Assembly: GCF_010894405.1 (NCBI RefSeq)
Contig: NZ_JAAIYA010000011.1
Coordinates: 248,001 to 312,000 of the forward strand
Reading direction: 5' to 3'
Source: Pyxidicoccus caerfyrddinensis
GTDB lineage: Bacteria; Myxococcota; Myxococcia; Myxococcales; Myxococcaceae
DNA length: 64,000 nt
Of the stretch, positions 16,518-25,248 are shown in pieces (within the stretch, counting starts at the first letter, position 1; each line of letters starts with the position of its first letter). A program made the position numbers and the translations under genes. The notes beneath the pieces were generated by a model. The model searched no databases. It was not told the DNA's origin and was given only the letters and a program-made list of their open reading frames with translations.

Positions 16518-18233
16518 CTACGGGGTGCTGTCGGGCGTCTGACGGCCCGAGCGCTTCGCATATTCGGAATCCGCCCACCGCTTTCGCAGCCGGGCCGTGA
16601 CTTCCTGACGGACCGCTTCCCATTCTCCCGCATCCCGGGTGATGTCCCAACCCGAGCGGGCCAGCCTCCGCGCGGCCGCTTGCGCGAAGTCACCATCCCC
16701 GAGCGCCGTCAGCAGCCGGAGGTACTCGTAGTCCTCCAGCCCGTCTCGCAGATGCTTGAGGCGCAAACTGATGACGGGCTGGTGGCCCGGTGTGCCGAGC
16801 CGGGCCGGTGTGCCCGGGTAGAAGAGGGTGCCGTCGCCGTTGCCGCCGAACTCGAAGACGTCCGTCCACACGTCTTTCTTCGTGTTGTAGGCAAACACGG
16901 TGTCGAAATAGAGCTCGCCGTCCACGCCGGAGGAGAAGGCCAGCACGCCCATGGCCCGGTTGAGCGGGGCGGGGTGGTCCACCATGTAGGAGGCCCAGCC
17001 GCTGTAGGCGGCGTCCACCGCCGCGTCCTCGGGCGGGCCGCCGTTGCAGCCGTGCGAGTTGCAGCTCTGGTACCACCACACCTTCGCGCTTTTGGGCAGG
17101 CGGCCTCGGAGCGTGCGGGCCTCCACCACGTTGCGGCACGTCTGCGGGCCGGGGCGCGGGTAGAAGCAGTTGAGGGTGGGCGTGAGGATGTCCGTCGCGC
17201 CGCGCAGCGCGTCATCCAGCGGGCTGGTGACGAGCACGGGGATGCCTCCGGCGGTGCGCACGCGCTTCGCCTGGGCGTGCACCAGCGGCACGTCCTCCGG
17301 CTTCGGCTCGTCCTTGGCGTAGAAGAAGAGCTGCGCCGGCCAGCCCTTCTTCCGGAAGTGATCGACGAAGGTGCGGTAGTACGCCGCCTTCTCCGCGTCC
17401 GTGCTGGCCTGCTTGTTGTCGCGCACCTCGGCGGTGGTGAAGCGCGCCCCCGAGGGCAGCAGGCTGCCGTCGAGGAACGGCCCCATCTCCGCGTCGTACG
17501 CGCGCCAGTCCACCACCGGCTTGCCACCGTCGAAGCGCACCGGCGGCGGCGACATGCTCATGCCGTGCGCGCTCACCCGGTGCTCCAGCAGGGCGCGGCC
17601 GTAGGCGCGCAAGAGCTCCCGTGCCTCGGGGGACTCCGGCGACACGCCGTGCCCGCGGGCGATGCTGTACAGCGACACACCGAAGCTGGTGGGCAGGGAC
17701 GGCGTGGCCGGCAGCGCGAAGGGCTGCACCTCCACCGTGAAGGGCACTGGCGCGGGAGACTCGCCCTCCGTCTTCACGCGCAGCTCGCCCTTGTACGTGC
17801 CCGGCGCCTGCTTCTCCGGCGCGCACACCTCCACGTAGAGGACGGTGGGCAGCTTCGCGTCGGCCGCTTGAATCGGCGCCTCCACGGGCACCAGCGCGTC
17901 CGGCCACGGGCCCGTCTTGCCCTCTCCGTTGGACGGCGTCTTCACGTCCACGAAGACCTGGCGCCACACGGCGGCCTTCAGCGCGGCGCCGGGCCCCGTG
18001 AGCGACAGCGCCGCCACCTTCGGGCGCGCCGCGTGCGCGGGCAGCACCACCTGCGTGGCCTCGCACTCGCCGCGGGCCACGCTGAGCCGGGCGTCGCGGC
18101 GTCCCTGCACCGCTTCACCCGGACGAACCTTCACCAGGGGCGACACCACCCGCGCCCCCGAAGCGGCCCCTGCCGCCACGTCCGCAGACGCGGCCATCGC
18201 CGCCATCACTGCCCACGCCCATGCCCCGCCCAT
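16518..18233 (-). CDS. GH123 / DUF4091-like glycoside hydrolase
   Basis: Probable secreted glycosidase. The 571-residue protein has an Ala-rich signal-like N-terminus, a beta-sandwich-type region (residues about 30-170), then a TIM-barrel-like DUF4091/GH123 domain with SLYSIARGHG, FFYAKDEPKPED and WWYQSCNSHGC. The Asp-Glu pair in AKDEP aligns with the catalytic pair described for GH123 beta-N-acetylgalactosaminidases; that alignment is inferred by eye. It ends with a helical segment (KHLRDGLEDYEYLRLL) typical of DUF4091. It is sandwiched between two DUF3108 genes with gaps of 19 and 28 bases, so all three are probably one operon acting on an envelope or extracellular polysaccharide. Confidence 0.8.
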   Translation of the reverse strand: MGGAWAWAVMAAMAASADVAAGAASGARVVSPLVKVRPGEAVQGRRDARLSVARGECEATQVVLPAHAARPKVAALSLTGPGAALKAAVWRQVFVDVKTPSNGEGKTGPWPDALVPVEAPIQAADAKLPTVLYVEVCAPEKQAPGTYKGELRVKTEGESPAPVPFTVEVQPFALPATPSLPTSFGVSLYSIARGHGVSPESPEARELLRAYGRALLEHRVSAHGMSMSPPPVRFDGGKPVVDWRAYDAEMGPFLDGSLLPSGARFTTAEVRDNKQASTDAEKAAYYRTFVDHFRKKGWPAQLFFYAKDEPKPEDVPLVHAQAKRVRTAGGIPVLVTSPLDDALRGATDILTPTLNCFYPRPGPQTCRNVVEARTLRGRLPKSAKVWWYQSCNSHGCNGGPPEDAAVDAAYSGWASYMVDHPAPLNRAMGVLAFSSGVDGELYFDTVFAYNTKKDVWTDVFEFGGNGDGTLFYPGTPARLGTPGHQPVISLRLKHLRDGLEDYEYLRLLTALGDGDFAQAAARRLARSGWDITRDAGEWEAVRQEVTARLRKRWADSEYAKRSGRQTPDSTP

Positions 18234-18261
18234 CCGTCCCCTTCGCCTCTCCCGTCGGGCG

Positions 18262-19068
18262 CTACCCGTCGTTCCCGGCCCGGGCCAGCTCCATGATGCG
18301 GCCCGGCTTGTAGTCGGTGATTTCCGCCACCATCGTCCCCAGCGCGAACTCCGCCTCCACGCGCACCGGCACGTGGTTGGGGTCGGTGGTGAGGTACACG
18401 AACATGTCCCGCTTCGACGTCAGGCTGCCGCCGAACTCCGCCTGCACGCGCAGCTTGAAGACCTCCCTGGGTCCCAGCTCGGTGTTCATCATCTCGCGCG
18501 CTTCCACCTTCGCGCGCATCGTGAAGGTCTTGCTGCCCGTGAAGACGGGGTAGGCGTAGTCCCTGCCCACCTCCAGCTCGCGGTTGCGCAGCGCGAAGGT
18601 GGCACCCGTGACGTCCATCGTGCCCAGCTCCAGCTCCCGCGTGGACTCGCGCGGCTGCTCGCCCTCCTTCTGCTTCACCACCAGGGCGCCCTTGCCGTCC
18701 GCCTGCATCTTGATGCGCTGGCGGCGGCGCTTGCCGTTCTCGTCCGCGTGCAAGTCACTGCCCAGTACGCGCTGAACGCCGGCCTGCCAGTACGAGACGA
18801 ACTTGTCCTTGATGGGCCACACGCCGATGACGTCCTGCGAGCGCGCCAGGGCGATGATGGGCCACACTTCCTCGCCGAACTGCTTCATGGGCGCGCCCAC
18901 CGTCACCTGCGCGGTGCCCGCCGTCACGCCGAGGTACTTCACGCGATACTGGGATTGCTCACCGGGGCCGAAGGCCGGATTGGCGGAAGTGTCCTGGGCC
19001 ATGGCCGTCACCGACCACACCAGGCCCGCCAGCACCGCCGCGAAACCCCAATTGGACTGCGCACGCAT
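18262..19068 (-). CDS. DUF3108 exported protein B
   Basis: A 268-residue protein with signal peptide (GFAAVLAGLVWSVTAMA) and DUF3108 strand patterns (GEQSQYRVKYLGVTAGTAQVTVG, DKFVSYWQAGVQ, REVFKLRVQAEFGG, FVYLTTDPNHVPVRVEAE). It shares the family with the gene at 15596 but the two are clearly diverged. It is the first gene of the reverse-strand unit and its promoter should lie in the 316-base gap upstream. Function is unknown; members of the family are periplasmic. Confidence 0.88.
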   Translation of the reverse strand: MRAQSNWGFAAVLAGLVWSVTAMAQDTSANPAFGPGEQSQYRVKYLGVTAGTAQVTVGAPMKQFGEEVWPIIALARSQDVIGVWPIKDKFVSYWQAGVQRVLGSDLHADENGKRRRQRIKMQADGKGALVVKQKEGEQPRESTRELELGTMDVTGATFALRNRELEVGRDYAYPVFTGSKTFTMRAKVEAREMMNTELGPREVFKLRVQAEFGGSLTSKRDMFVYLTTDPNHVPVRVEAEFALGTMVAEITDYKPGRIMELARAGNDG

Positions 19069-19384
19069 CGAGTGAGCTCCCTCGCTTGGAAGTTAAGTAG
19101 CCTGGACCCTGTCCGCCAGACCCGCCCCCAACCGTCCCCGCCGTGCCGCATTTCCACTGACGTGCCTGCAGACCAGGCATTCAACGGGTGCTTGCCCGCT
19201 CCACAGGGGGTCTGCGGAAACCTCACGGGGGGCACACTCTCTCATGCCCGGCCCACGGGGCGCCTCTTCCGCCCCCGAGCCCGGTCGCCCTCCATGCGGC
19301 TTACGGTGTCCACCCGCCGACACCGCTCTGGTAGCCTTGGCGCAAGACGGCGCCCCTCGCGGCGCCCGAGCGCCAGGAGGCACC
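19069..19384. other. Intergenic region with divergent promoters expected
   Basis: The 316-base gap separates the divergent DUF3108 and zinc-ribbon genes. I see no open frame with a ribosome site and no convincing -35/-10 pair or RNA gene. GCCAGGAGGCACC at its right end is the ribosome site of the zinc-ribbon gene. Confidence 0.5.
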
Positions 19385-19597
19385 ATGGCCAACACCTACG
19401 ACTTCGACGATGACGACAAGGACCTGAAGGCGACCGCCGGCGGCAAGTTCAAGGAGTTCGACTGTCCGGACTGCAACGCCAACAACCCCGTGCACGACAC
19501 GTTCGGCGATCAGGACGAGGTGCGCTGCAACTACTGCGGCACCGAGTACCGCGTCACCGTCAGCGGCGAGGGCCGGGTGAAGTTCAAGGAGGTGTGA
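19385..19597 (+). CDS. Small zinc-ribbon protein
   Basis: A 70-residue cytoplasmic protein with an acidic N-terminus (DFDDDDKDLK) and a CPDC...CNYC zinc ribbon spaced by about 20 residues, ending in a short basic beta-strand segment (GEGRVKFKEV). Such small treble/ribbon proteins often bind nucleic acid or protein partners; no partner is suggested here. AGGAGG lies directly upstream of ATG 19385. It converges on yggS, and the two stop codons sit in opposite arms of one hairpin. Confidence 0.85.
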   Translation: MANTYDFDDDDKDLKATAGGKFKEFDCPDCNANNPVHDTFGDQDEVRCNYCGTEYRVTVSGEGRVKFKEV

Positions 19598-19619
19598 CGC
19601 CGGGCGCCCTCCGGCGTCA
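19595..19619. terminator. Symmetric hairpin containing both convergent stop codons
   Basis: TGACGCCGG, a seven-base loop and CCGGCGTCA form a perfect nine-base-pair stem. The first three bases are the TGA of the zinc-ribbon gene and the last three, on the reverse strand, are the TGA of yggS. It has no T-tract; it may act as a bidirectional 3' end-protecting or terminating structure. Confidence 0.5.
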
Positions 19620-20288
19620 GGACCGCTCGCCGAAGATGGCGGTGCCCACGCGGACCACGCTGGCCCCCTCCTGGATGGCCAGCTCGAAGTCGTGCGTGGT
19701 GCCCATGGACAGGCCGGGCAGGCCATGCGTCCGCGCCAGCTCGCGCAGCGCCTGGAAGTAGCCACGCGCCCGCGCCTCGTCGTCCGTGGGAGGCGGCAGC
19801 GACATCAGCCCCACCAGCTGGAGTCCGGGCAGGGCGCGCGCCTCCGCGAGGAACGTGCCCAGTGCCGCGGGCTCGAGGCCGCTCTTGGTGGCCTCGCCGC
19901 CCACGTTGACCTCCACGTAGCAGGGCAGGGGCGGCGCACCCTCGCGCCGCTTGGACAGCTCGCGCGCCACCTCCAGCCGGTCCAACGCATGGAAGGAGCT
20001 GGCCACGCGCGCCACGTACTTCACCTTGTTGGTCTGCAAGGGGCCAATGGCGTGCCACCGCAGGCCCTCCAGGTCCGCCAGCTCCGCGGCCTTGTCCCGC
20101 AGCTCCTGCGCGTAGTTCTCCCCGAAGTCGCGCTGGCCCGCCGCGTACGCCTCGCGGATGAGCGCCGCCGGCTTCAGCTTGGACACGGCCACCAGCGTCA
20201 CCGACTCCACCGGCCGTCCGGCGCGCGCGCAGGCCGCCGCCACCCGCTCGCGCACCGCCGCCAGCCGCTGCGCCACGCTGTCGCTCAC
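19617..20288 (-). CDS. YggS/PLPBP family pyridoxal phosphate homeostasis protein
   Basis: Binds pyridoxal 5'-phosphate and buffers its pool; it has no demonstrated enzyme activity in the family. The 223-residue sequence shows the PLP lysine motif LVAVSKLKP, the [10 protein letters not shown] motif, [13 protein letters not shown], and the C-terminal [27 protein letters not shown] phosphate-binding region. The GTG at 20288 is chosen because it overlaps the maf stop by four bases (GTGA) and has GGAGGG seven bases before it, implying translational coupling to maf. Confidence 0.93.
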   Translation of the reverse strand: MSDSVAQRLAAVRERVAAACARAGRPVESVTLVAVSKLKPAALIREAYAAGQRDFGENYAQELRDKAAELADLEGLRWHAIGPLQTNKVKYVARVASSFHALDRLEVARELSKRREGAPPLPCYVEVNVGGEATKSGLEPAALGTFLAEARALPGLQLVGLMSLPPPTDDEARARGYFQALRELARTHGLPGLSMGTTHDFELAIQEGASVVRVGTAIFGERS

Positions 20289-20884
20289 GGCGCGGCCCTC
20301 CACGGCAGCGGCACCCCGGCGCGCTCCAGCAGCGCCAGGGTCTCGCCCAGCGGCAGGCCGATGACGTTGGTGGGGCTGCCGTCCACCGCCGCCACGAGGA
20401 AGCCGCCCTTGCCCTGGACGGCGTAGGCGCCCGCCTTGTCCAGCGGCTCGCCGGTGCCCGCGTACCAGGCAATCTCCCCCGGGGTGAGGGCCCGGAAGGT
20501 CACGCGGGTGCGCACGACGAGCCCCTCCGCATGCCGGCCGGCCAGCGCCACGCCGGTGTGCACCTCGTGGGTGCGGCCGGAGAGGCGGCCGAGCATGGCC
20601 TTCGCCTCCTCGGCGTCCCGGGGCTTGCCCAGCAGCTCGGGGCCCAGCACCACGGTGGTGTCCGCGGCCAGCACCCAGGCGCCGGGGTGGCGGGCGGCCA
20701 CCGCCCCGGCCTTCTCCCGGGCCAGACGCAGCACGTAGGGCTCGGGGGCCTCCCCCGGGCGGGGGGTCTCGTCGATGTCCGCCGCTGACACGGTGAAACT
20801 GAGCCCCAGTTGTGACAGCAGCTCGCGGCGCCGGGGCGAGGCAGAGGCCAGGATCAGCAACGTTTGCTCCGCGTTCGAGTGCAT
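20285..20884 (-). CDS. maf: Maf family nucleotide pyrophosphatase
   Basis: Hydrolyses non-canonical or canonical nucleoside triphosphates to monophosphates and pyrophosphate; E. coli relatives act on dTTP/UTP or on m7GTP. The 199-residue protein has the signature [16 protein letters not shown] near the N-terminus, the conserved DTTVV and GKPRDAEEA motifs, [11 protein letters not shown], and [26 protein letters not shown] near the C-terminus. It is the first gene of a two-gene unit with yggS (four-base overlap) and is divergent from the GAF-GGDEF gene, 53 bases away. Confidence 0.95.
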   Translation of the reverse strand: MHSNAEQTLLILASASPRRRELLSQLGLSFTVSAADIDETPRPGEAPEPYVLRLAREKAGAVAARHPGAWVLAADTTVVLGPELLGKPRDAEEAKAMLGRLSGRTHEVHTGVALAGRHAEGLVVRTRVTFRALTPGEIAWYAGTGEPLDKAGAYAVQGKGGFLVAAVDGSPTNVIGLPLGETLALLERAGVPLPWRAAP

Positions 20885-20937
20885 GTTACGGCTCGGGTCG
20901 GCCTTACCAGACTTGCGCCTCGGAGTGGACTCTACGG

Positions 20938-22026
20938 ATGAAGCCCGCAGACCTCCTGTCGGCCATGAAGCGGACGGTGGAGCAACTGGCCGCTTTCAAC
21001 GAGATGGCCAAGGCGCTGACCTCCACGCTGGAGCTGCGCGAGGTGCTCGCGCTCGTCATGCAGAAGGTCAGCAGCCTGCTGCTGCCCCGCAACTGGTCCC
21101 TCATCCTCCAGGACGAGCGCAGCGGGAAGCTCTACTTCGAAATCGCGGTGGGCGACGGCGCCGAGGTCCTCAAGGGCCTCCAGCTCAACCCCGGCGAGGG
21201 CATCGCCGGCGCCGTCTTCAGCTCCGGCGTCGCCCGGCTCGTCCATGACGTGGGGGGAGACCCCAGCTTCGCCCCCCGCTTCGACGAGGCCTCGGCCTTC
21301 CACACCCGCTCCATCCTCGCGGTGCCGCTGCTCGCCCGCGGCCGGGTGCTGGGCATCATCGAGCTCGTCAACGGCCCCACGGACCCGCCCTTCACCAACG
21401 AGGACCTCACCACCCTCACCGCCATCGCGGACTACGCCGCCATCGCGATTGAGAACGCGCGCAACTTCCGCCGGGTGCAGGAGCTGACGATTACCGACGA
21501 GCACACCGGCTGCTACAACGCCCGGCACCTGCGCGCGCTGCTGGACCACGAGGTGAAGCGCGCCGCGCGCTTCCGTCATCCGCTGTCGCTCGTCTTCCTG
21601 GACCTGGACCACTTCAAGAGCATCAACGACAGCCACGGCCACCTGATGGGCAGCGCCGCCCTCAAGGAGGTGGGCGACATGCTCATCTCCCTGGGCCGGC
21701 AGAACGTGGACTCCGTCTTCCGCTACGGCGGCGACGAGTTCGCCATGCTGCTGGTGGAGACGGATCTGGACGGCGCCACCCTCATCGGCCAGCGCATCTG
21801 CGAGGCCTTCCGCGGGCGCCCCTTCCTCCAGGAGCACGGCCTGGACGCGCGCCTCACCGCCAGCGTCGGCGTGGCCAGCTTCCCGGACCACGCCATGTCC
21901 GCCCTGGACCTCATCCGCGCCGCGGACTTCGCCATGTACGCGGCCAAGGCCCGCGGCCGCGACGGCATCTGCATCGCCGTGCCCACCACCCCGGACACCG
22001 GCTCCTCGGACTTCCCCGCGCGCTGA
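20938..22026 (+). CDS. GAF-GGDEF diguanylate cyclase
   Basis: Predicted to make cyclic di-GMP from two GTP in the cytoplasm. The 362-residue protein has an N-terminal GAF domain (about residues 20-170; [33 protein letters not shown]) and a C-terminal GGDEF domain with [11 protein letters not shown] (GGDEF at 264-268) and the conserved [11 protein letters not shown]. The inhibitory-site position, four residues ending five before GGDEF, reads QNVD rather than RxxD, so product inhibition may be weak. ATG 20938 follows GGAGTGG. It has no membrane segment; the GAF domain probably senses a small molecule. A PilZ protein, a likely c-di-GMP receptor type, lies 6.5 kb away. Confidence 0.93.
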   Translation: MKPADLLSAMKRTVEQLAAFNEMAKALTSTLELREVLALVMQKVSSLLLPRNWSLILQDERSGKLYFEIAVGDGAEVLKGLQLNPGEGIAGAVFSSGVARLVHDVGGDPSFAPRFDEASAFHTRSILAVPLLARGRVLGIIELVNGPTDPPFTNEDLTTLTAIADYAAIAIENARNFRRVQELTITDEHTGCYNARHLRALLDHEVKRAARFRHPLSLVFLDLDHFKSINDSHGHLMGSAALKEVGDMLISLGRQNVDSVFRYGGDEFAMLLVETDLDGATLIGQRICEAFRGRPFLQEHGLDARLTASVGVASFPDHAMSALDLIRAADFAMYAAKARGRDGICIAVPTTPDTGSSDFPAR

Positions 22027-22071
22027 AAAAGGCAGAGGGCCGGGGAGGGGAGCACCCTCCGGCCGGCCCTC
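22026..22071 (-). terminator. Terminator of the PpiD-like gene
   Basis: GAGGGCCGG pairs with CCGGCCCTC (nine pairs), with an inner GGAGGG/CCCTCC stem. On the reverse strand the hairpin is followed by TGCC and five T residues, so it terminates the reverse-strand foldase gene; the A/T tract overlaps the last base of the GGDEF stop codon. Confidence 0.75.
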
Positions 22072-22103
22072 GTGTGGGCTTCGACGTGTGACGGGGACGA
22101 GCG

Positions 22104-23672
22104 CTAGCCCGCGCCCACCACGGAGTCGATGGCCTCGGTGTTCGTCACCACCGTGCCCGTCTTCTTCAGGGACTTGAGGAAGGACTCGGTCAGCTCGATC
22201 TGCTTGGCCTGCTGGGCCTGGGTGCGCAGCTCGTCCTTGCGCTTGTCGAAGCCGGCGGTGTCCGGCTTCTGGCGCTCCACCACCTGCGTCACCACGAAGC
22301 CCTCGCCCACCGGGAAGACCTGGTCCAGCGGCTGCGGGGCGCTGACCGCGAACACGGCCTTCACCAGCTCGGGCGCGGGGCCCAGGTGCGGCACGGCCTC
22401 ACCCTCGGCCGTGAAGCTGTCCGTCTCCACCGCCTCCGGACGCGTCTCCGTCTCGAAGCGCAGCAGGGCCGGCTGCTCCTTCTCCGAAGGGAAGAGCTCC
22501 TTCAGCGTCTTGCCGCCCTTGACGGAGGCCAGCGCCTTCTCCGCCTCGGCGCGGGCCTGCTCCTTCGCGCGGTCCTGCTTGTAGAGCGTGGTGGCAATCT
22601 CGTCCGAGACGTCCTCCAGCTTCTTGTCCTGGGCCGCCTGCTTCTCCTCCACCTTCACCAGGTGCACGCCGAACTTCGTCTCCACCGGCTGCGTCACCTC
22701 GCCCGCCTTCAGCGCGAAGGCCGCGTCGGCCAGCGCCGGCTCCCAGCTGCCGCGCTCCACCCAGCCGAGGTCTCCACCGCGCGCCTTGCTGCCCGGGTCC
22801 TCGCTGCTCTCCTTCGCCACGGCGGCGAAGTCCTTGCCGCCTTCAATCTCCTTGCGCAGCGCCTCGGCCTTCGCCTTGGCCTGGGCCTTCTGCTCGGCGG
22901 TGGCGTCCGGGGCCAGCTTCACCAGCACCTGGCGGGCGTGGATGCGCTCGGGCTGCTGGTACACGAAGCGGTTGGCCTCGAAGTAGTCCTTGATCTCCTT
23001 CTCGTGCGCCTTCTTCCACTCCGCCAGCTGGGCGGGCGTGGGGGCGGGCACCTTCTCCGCGAACATGGTGGGCAGGAAGCGCGCGAAGACGACCTTGGCC
23101 TGGTTGCCCTGCTTCTCGTAGCGGGCGCGGACCTCGTCGTCCGACACCACCGCGTTGGCGCGCACCACGTCCAGCATCTTCTGGGCGCCCAGCTGGCGGC
23201 GCAGCTCGGTCTCGAAGTCCGGCGCCGTCTTCCGGTAGAAGTCGCGCAGCACCTGCTTGTAGCGCTCCATGTCGAACACGCCGTCCTTCTGGAAGTCCGG
23301 GTTCTGATGGATGAGCTTGCGCAGCTCGTCGTCGGAGGCGGTGATGCCGTGGCGCTCGGCCGCCTGGGCGAGCAGCTCGGTGTTCACCAGGCGGTCGAGC
23401 ACCTGGGTGTGCATGCCGAACTGGCGGGCAACCGATTCCGGGATGGGGCTGCCCTGCGAGCGCAGGAAGTTCATCTGCCGGGCCCATGCGGTCGCGAAGT
23501 CGCGCATGGGGATTTCCTTGCCGTTCACCGTGGCCACCGAGCCGGGGGCCGTCGTCGCCGCGCCGGTGCCACCGAAGCCGCTACTGCCCGGCCCGAACGA
23601 CAGCGTGAACACCACCGCGATGCCGATGATGAACACCAGGGAGAAGACCTTCCGGGGATTCAGACCGTCCAT
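22104..23672 (-). CDS. Membrane-anchored PpiC-type peptidyl-prolyl isomerase (PpiD/SurA-like)
   Basis: Periplasmic foldase that helps exported proteins fold. The 522-residue protein begins with a short cytoplasmic stretch and one transmembrane helix (VFSLVFIIGIAVVFTLSFG), then a SurA/PpiD-type N-terminal chaperone domain (VNGKEIPMRDFATAWA, VLDRLVNTELLAQAAERHGI). A parvulin domain follows (HARQVLVKLAPDAT, AKESSEDPGSKARGGDLGWV, VETKFGVHLVKVEE), then a C-terminal helical part that closes the chaperone lobe. ATG 23672 is chosen because it places the TM anchor at the N-terminus; upstream in-frame codons encode basic and proline-rich sequence without features. The gene is divergent from mreC, with 221 bases between. 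Confidence 0.9.
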   Translation of the reverse strand: MDGLNPRKVFSLVFIIGIAVVFTLSFGPGSSGFGGTGAATTAPGSVATVNGKEIPMRDFATAWARQMNFLRSQGSPIPESVARQFGMHTQVLDRLVNTELLAQAAERHGITASDDELRKLIHQNPDFQKDGVFDMERYKQVLRDFYRKTAPDFETELRRQLGAQKMLDVVRANAVVSDDEVRARYEKQGNQAKVVFARFLPTMFAEKVPAPTPAQLAEWKKAHEKEIKDYFEANRFVYQQPERIHARQVLVKLAPDATAEQKAQAKAKAEALRKEIEGGKDFAAVAKESSEDPGSKARGGDLGWVERGSWEPALADAAFALKAGEVTQPVETKFGVHLVKVEEKQAAQDKKLEDVSDEIATTLYKQDRAKEQARAEAEKALASVKGGKTLKELFPSEKEQPALLRFETETRPEAVETDSFTAEGEAVPHLGPAPELVKAVFAVSAPQPLDQVFPVGEGFVVTQVVERQKPDTAGFDKRKDELRTQAQQAKQIELTESFLKSLKKTGTVVTNTEAIDSVVGAG

Positions 23673-23893
23673 TGTCGTCACTTCAGGGGCAAACGCGCCG
23701 AGAAAAGCCGTGCGGAAGGACTCGCGACGCGGTGTTGTTGGTAGCCCGGCCGGTGGGTGGTGGAGCTTCAATCACCCCCGACGCAAGGCCTTGACTGCCT
23801 AGGACAACGCACCGGAAAATGCAAGCGATTTAGAGAGTTTAGCCCACCCCCGACCCCGCCAGTTCCACCCTCCCACCCAGGGATTACTGCCCC

Positions 23894-24754
23894 TTGCTGT
23901 CGCTCCTCAAGCGGTACCGCCGCCCCCTCACCGTGGGCGTCCTGCTGCTCTACCCGCTGCTCGCCTTCCTGCTGGGCGGGCGGAAGGGCAGGGACCCCAA
24001 TCCCATCGACAGGGCGGTCATCGCCGTGTCCTCACCCGTGCAGCAGGTGCTCACCACCTCCATCGAGGGTTCGGTGGCGGCGGTGCGCGGGTACCTGGAC
24101 CTGCGCGGGGTGCGGCAGGAGAATGACGCGCTGCGGTTGGAGAACCTCCAGTTGCGCGCGGCCGTGCAGTCGCTCGGTGAGTCCCGCGCGGAGAACGAGC
24201 GGCTGCGCAAGCTGCTCGGCTACGCGGAGGCGGAGTCCGGGCCGGAGATTCCGGCGCGGGTGGTGGGGGTCAATCCGGTGGCGAAGCTCCTGTCGGTGCG
24301 CATCAGCAGCGGTGAGAAGGACGGCGTGTTCCGCGGCATGTCCGTGGTGACGCCGGACGGAATCGTGGGGCAGGTCATCCGCGCCACGGGCGGCTATGCG
24401 GACGTGGCGCTGGTGACGGACCCGCAGAGCCGGGTGGCGGTGCGGGTGCAGCGCTCGCGGGCGCGGGGCACGGCGTCGGGCACGGGCGCGGGTCCGCTCA
24501 AGCTGGAGAACATGCTGCGCACCGAGGACGTCGAAGACGGCGACCTCATCATCACCGCGGGCACGGACGGCATCTATCCTCCGGGCGTGGTGGTGGGCAA
24601 GGTGACGAACCTGGAGAAGAAGGAGCACGGCATGTTCCAGGGCGCGGACATCGTCCCGGCGGTGGATACGAGCAAGCTGGAAGAGGTGTTGGTGGTGGGC
24701 AGTCCCTACAGCGCCATGGCGCCGGGCAGCACCGCGGAGGGCGCGTCGAAATGA
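23894..24754 (+). CDS. mreC: Rod shape-determining protein MreC
   Basis: Periplasmic scaffold of the elongasome that activates PBP2. The 286-residue protein has one N-terminal membrane helix (TVGVLLLYPLLAFLLGG), a coiled coil (ENDALRLENLQLRAAVQSLGESRAENERLRKLLGY, about residues 75-110) and the beta-rich MreC domain (ARVVGVNPVAKLLSVRIS, GMSVVTPDGIVGQVI, GDLIITAGTDGIYPPGVVVGKV). TTG 23894 is the only start that precedes the membrane helix; a GGGA ribosome site is about ten bases away. Its stop overlaps mreD by four bases (ATGA). No mreB is next to it, which differs from the usual mreBCD order. Confidence 0.93.
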   Translation: MLSLLKRYRRPLTVGVLLLYPLLAFLLGGRKGRDPNPIDRAVIAVSSPVQQVLTTSIEGSVAAVRGYLDLRGVRQENDALRLENLQLRAAVQSLGESRAENERLRKLLGYAEAESGPEIPARVVGVNPVAKLLSVRISSGEKDGVFRGMSVVTPDGIVGQVIRATGGYADVALVTDPQSRVAVRVQRSRARGTASGTGAGPLKLENMLRTEDVEDGDLIITAGTDGIYPPGVVVGKVTNLEKKEHGMFQGADIVPAVDTSKLEEVLVVGSPYSAMAPGSTAEGASK

Positions 24755-25248
24755 AGTTCCTGGTGACGGTGGGCCTCGCGCTGGCGTTGCTCACGTTGGA
24801 GTCGGTGGTGGTGAAGCAGGCGGGCCTGGTGCTCGGCCGCATTGACGTCACCGTGGTGCTGGTGGCGTTCCTGGCCCTGCGCGCCACGCTGCTGGAGGGG
24901 GCCTTCTCCGCGTTCGCGGTGGGCTACCTGTTGGACCTCATGAGCGGCCAGCCCACGGGCCTGTTCACGTTCCTCGCCGTGTTCACCTTCCTGGTGGGCC
25001 GGCTGGTCGCCACGTTCGTGGACGTGCGCGGCGCCATGTCCTTCGCCCTGTTCGCCATGGGCGCGGACGTGGGGCACTCGCTGTTGTCCACCTTCTTCAC
25101 GTGGCTGACGGTAAAGGACGGCGGCACGTCCTCGCTGTCGGGGCTGCCGCTCCAGGTGGTGCTGACGGGGGCCGCGGCGCTGGCGCTCTTTCCCCTGCTG
25201 CGCCGCTTCGAGGCGAGCCAGGAACGTCAGACGGGGTTGCTGCGGTGA
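24751..25248 (+). CDS. mreD: Rod shape-determining protein MreD
   Basis: Small integral membrane protein of the elongasome that partners MreC. The 165-residue product is almost entirely hydrophobic, with about five membrane segments (VGLALALLTLESVVV, VTVVLVAFLALRATLL, FSAFAVGYLLDLMSG, LFTFLAVFTFLVGRLV and a C-terminal one) and the family GYLLDLMSGQPTGLF signature. It starts inside the mreC stop codon and ends inside the GTG of the PBP2 gene, so the three are translationally coupled. Confidence 0.9.
   Translation: MKFLVTVGLALALLTLESVVVKQAGLVLGRIDVTVVLVAFLALRATLLEGAFSAFAVGYLLDLMSGQPTGLFTFLAVFTFLVGRLVATFVDVRGAMSFALFAMGADVGHSLLSTFFTWLTVKDGGTSSLSGLPLQVVLTGAAALALFPLLRRFEASQERQTGLLR

Noticed and set aside
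19069-19384. Riboswitch or small RNA in the 316-base gap
   Set aside because: No known aptamer core or terminator was recognised; only a normal ribosome site at the end.
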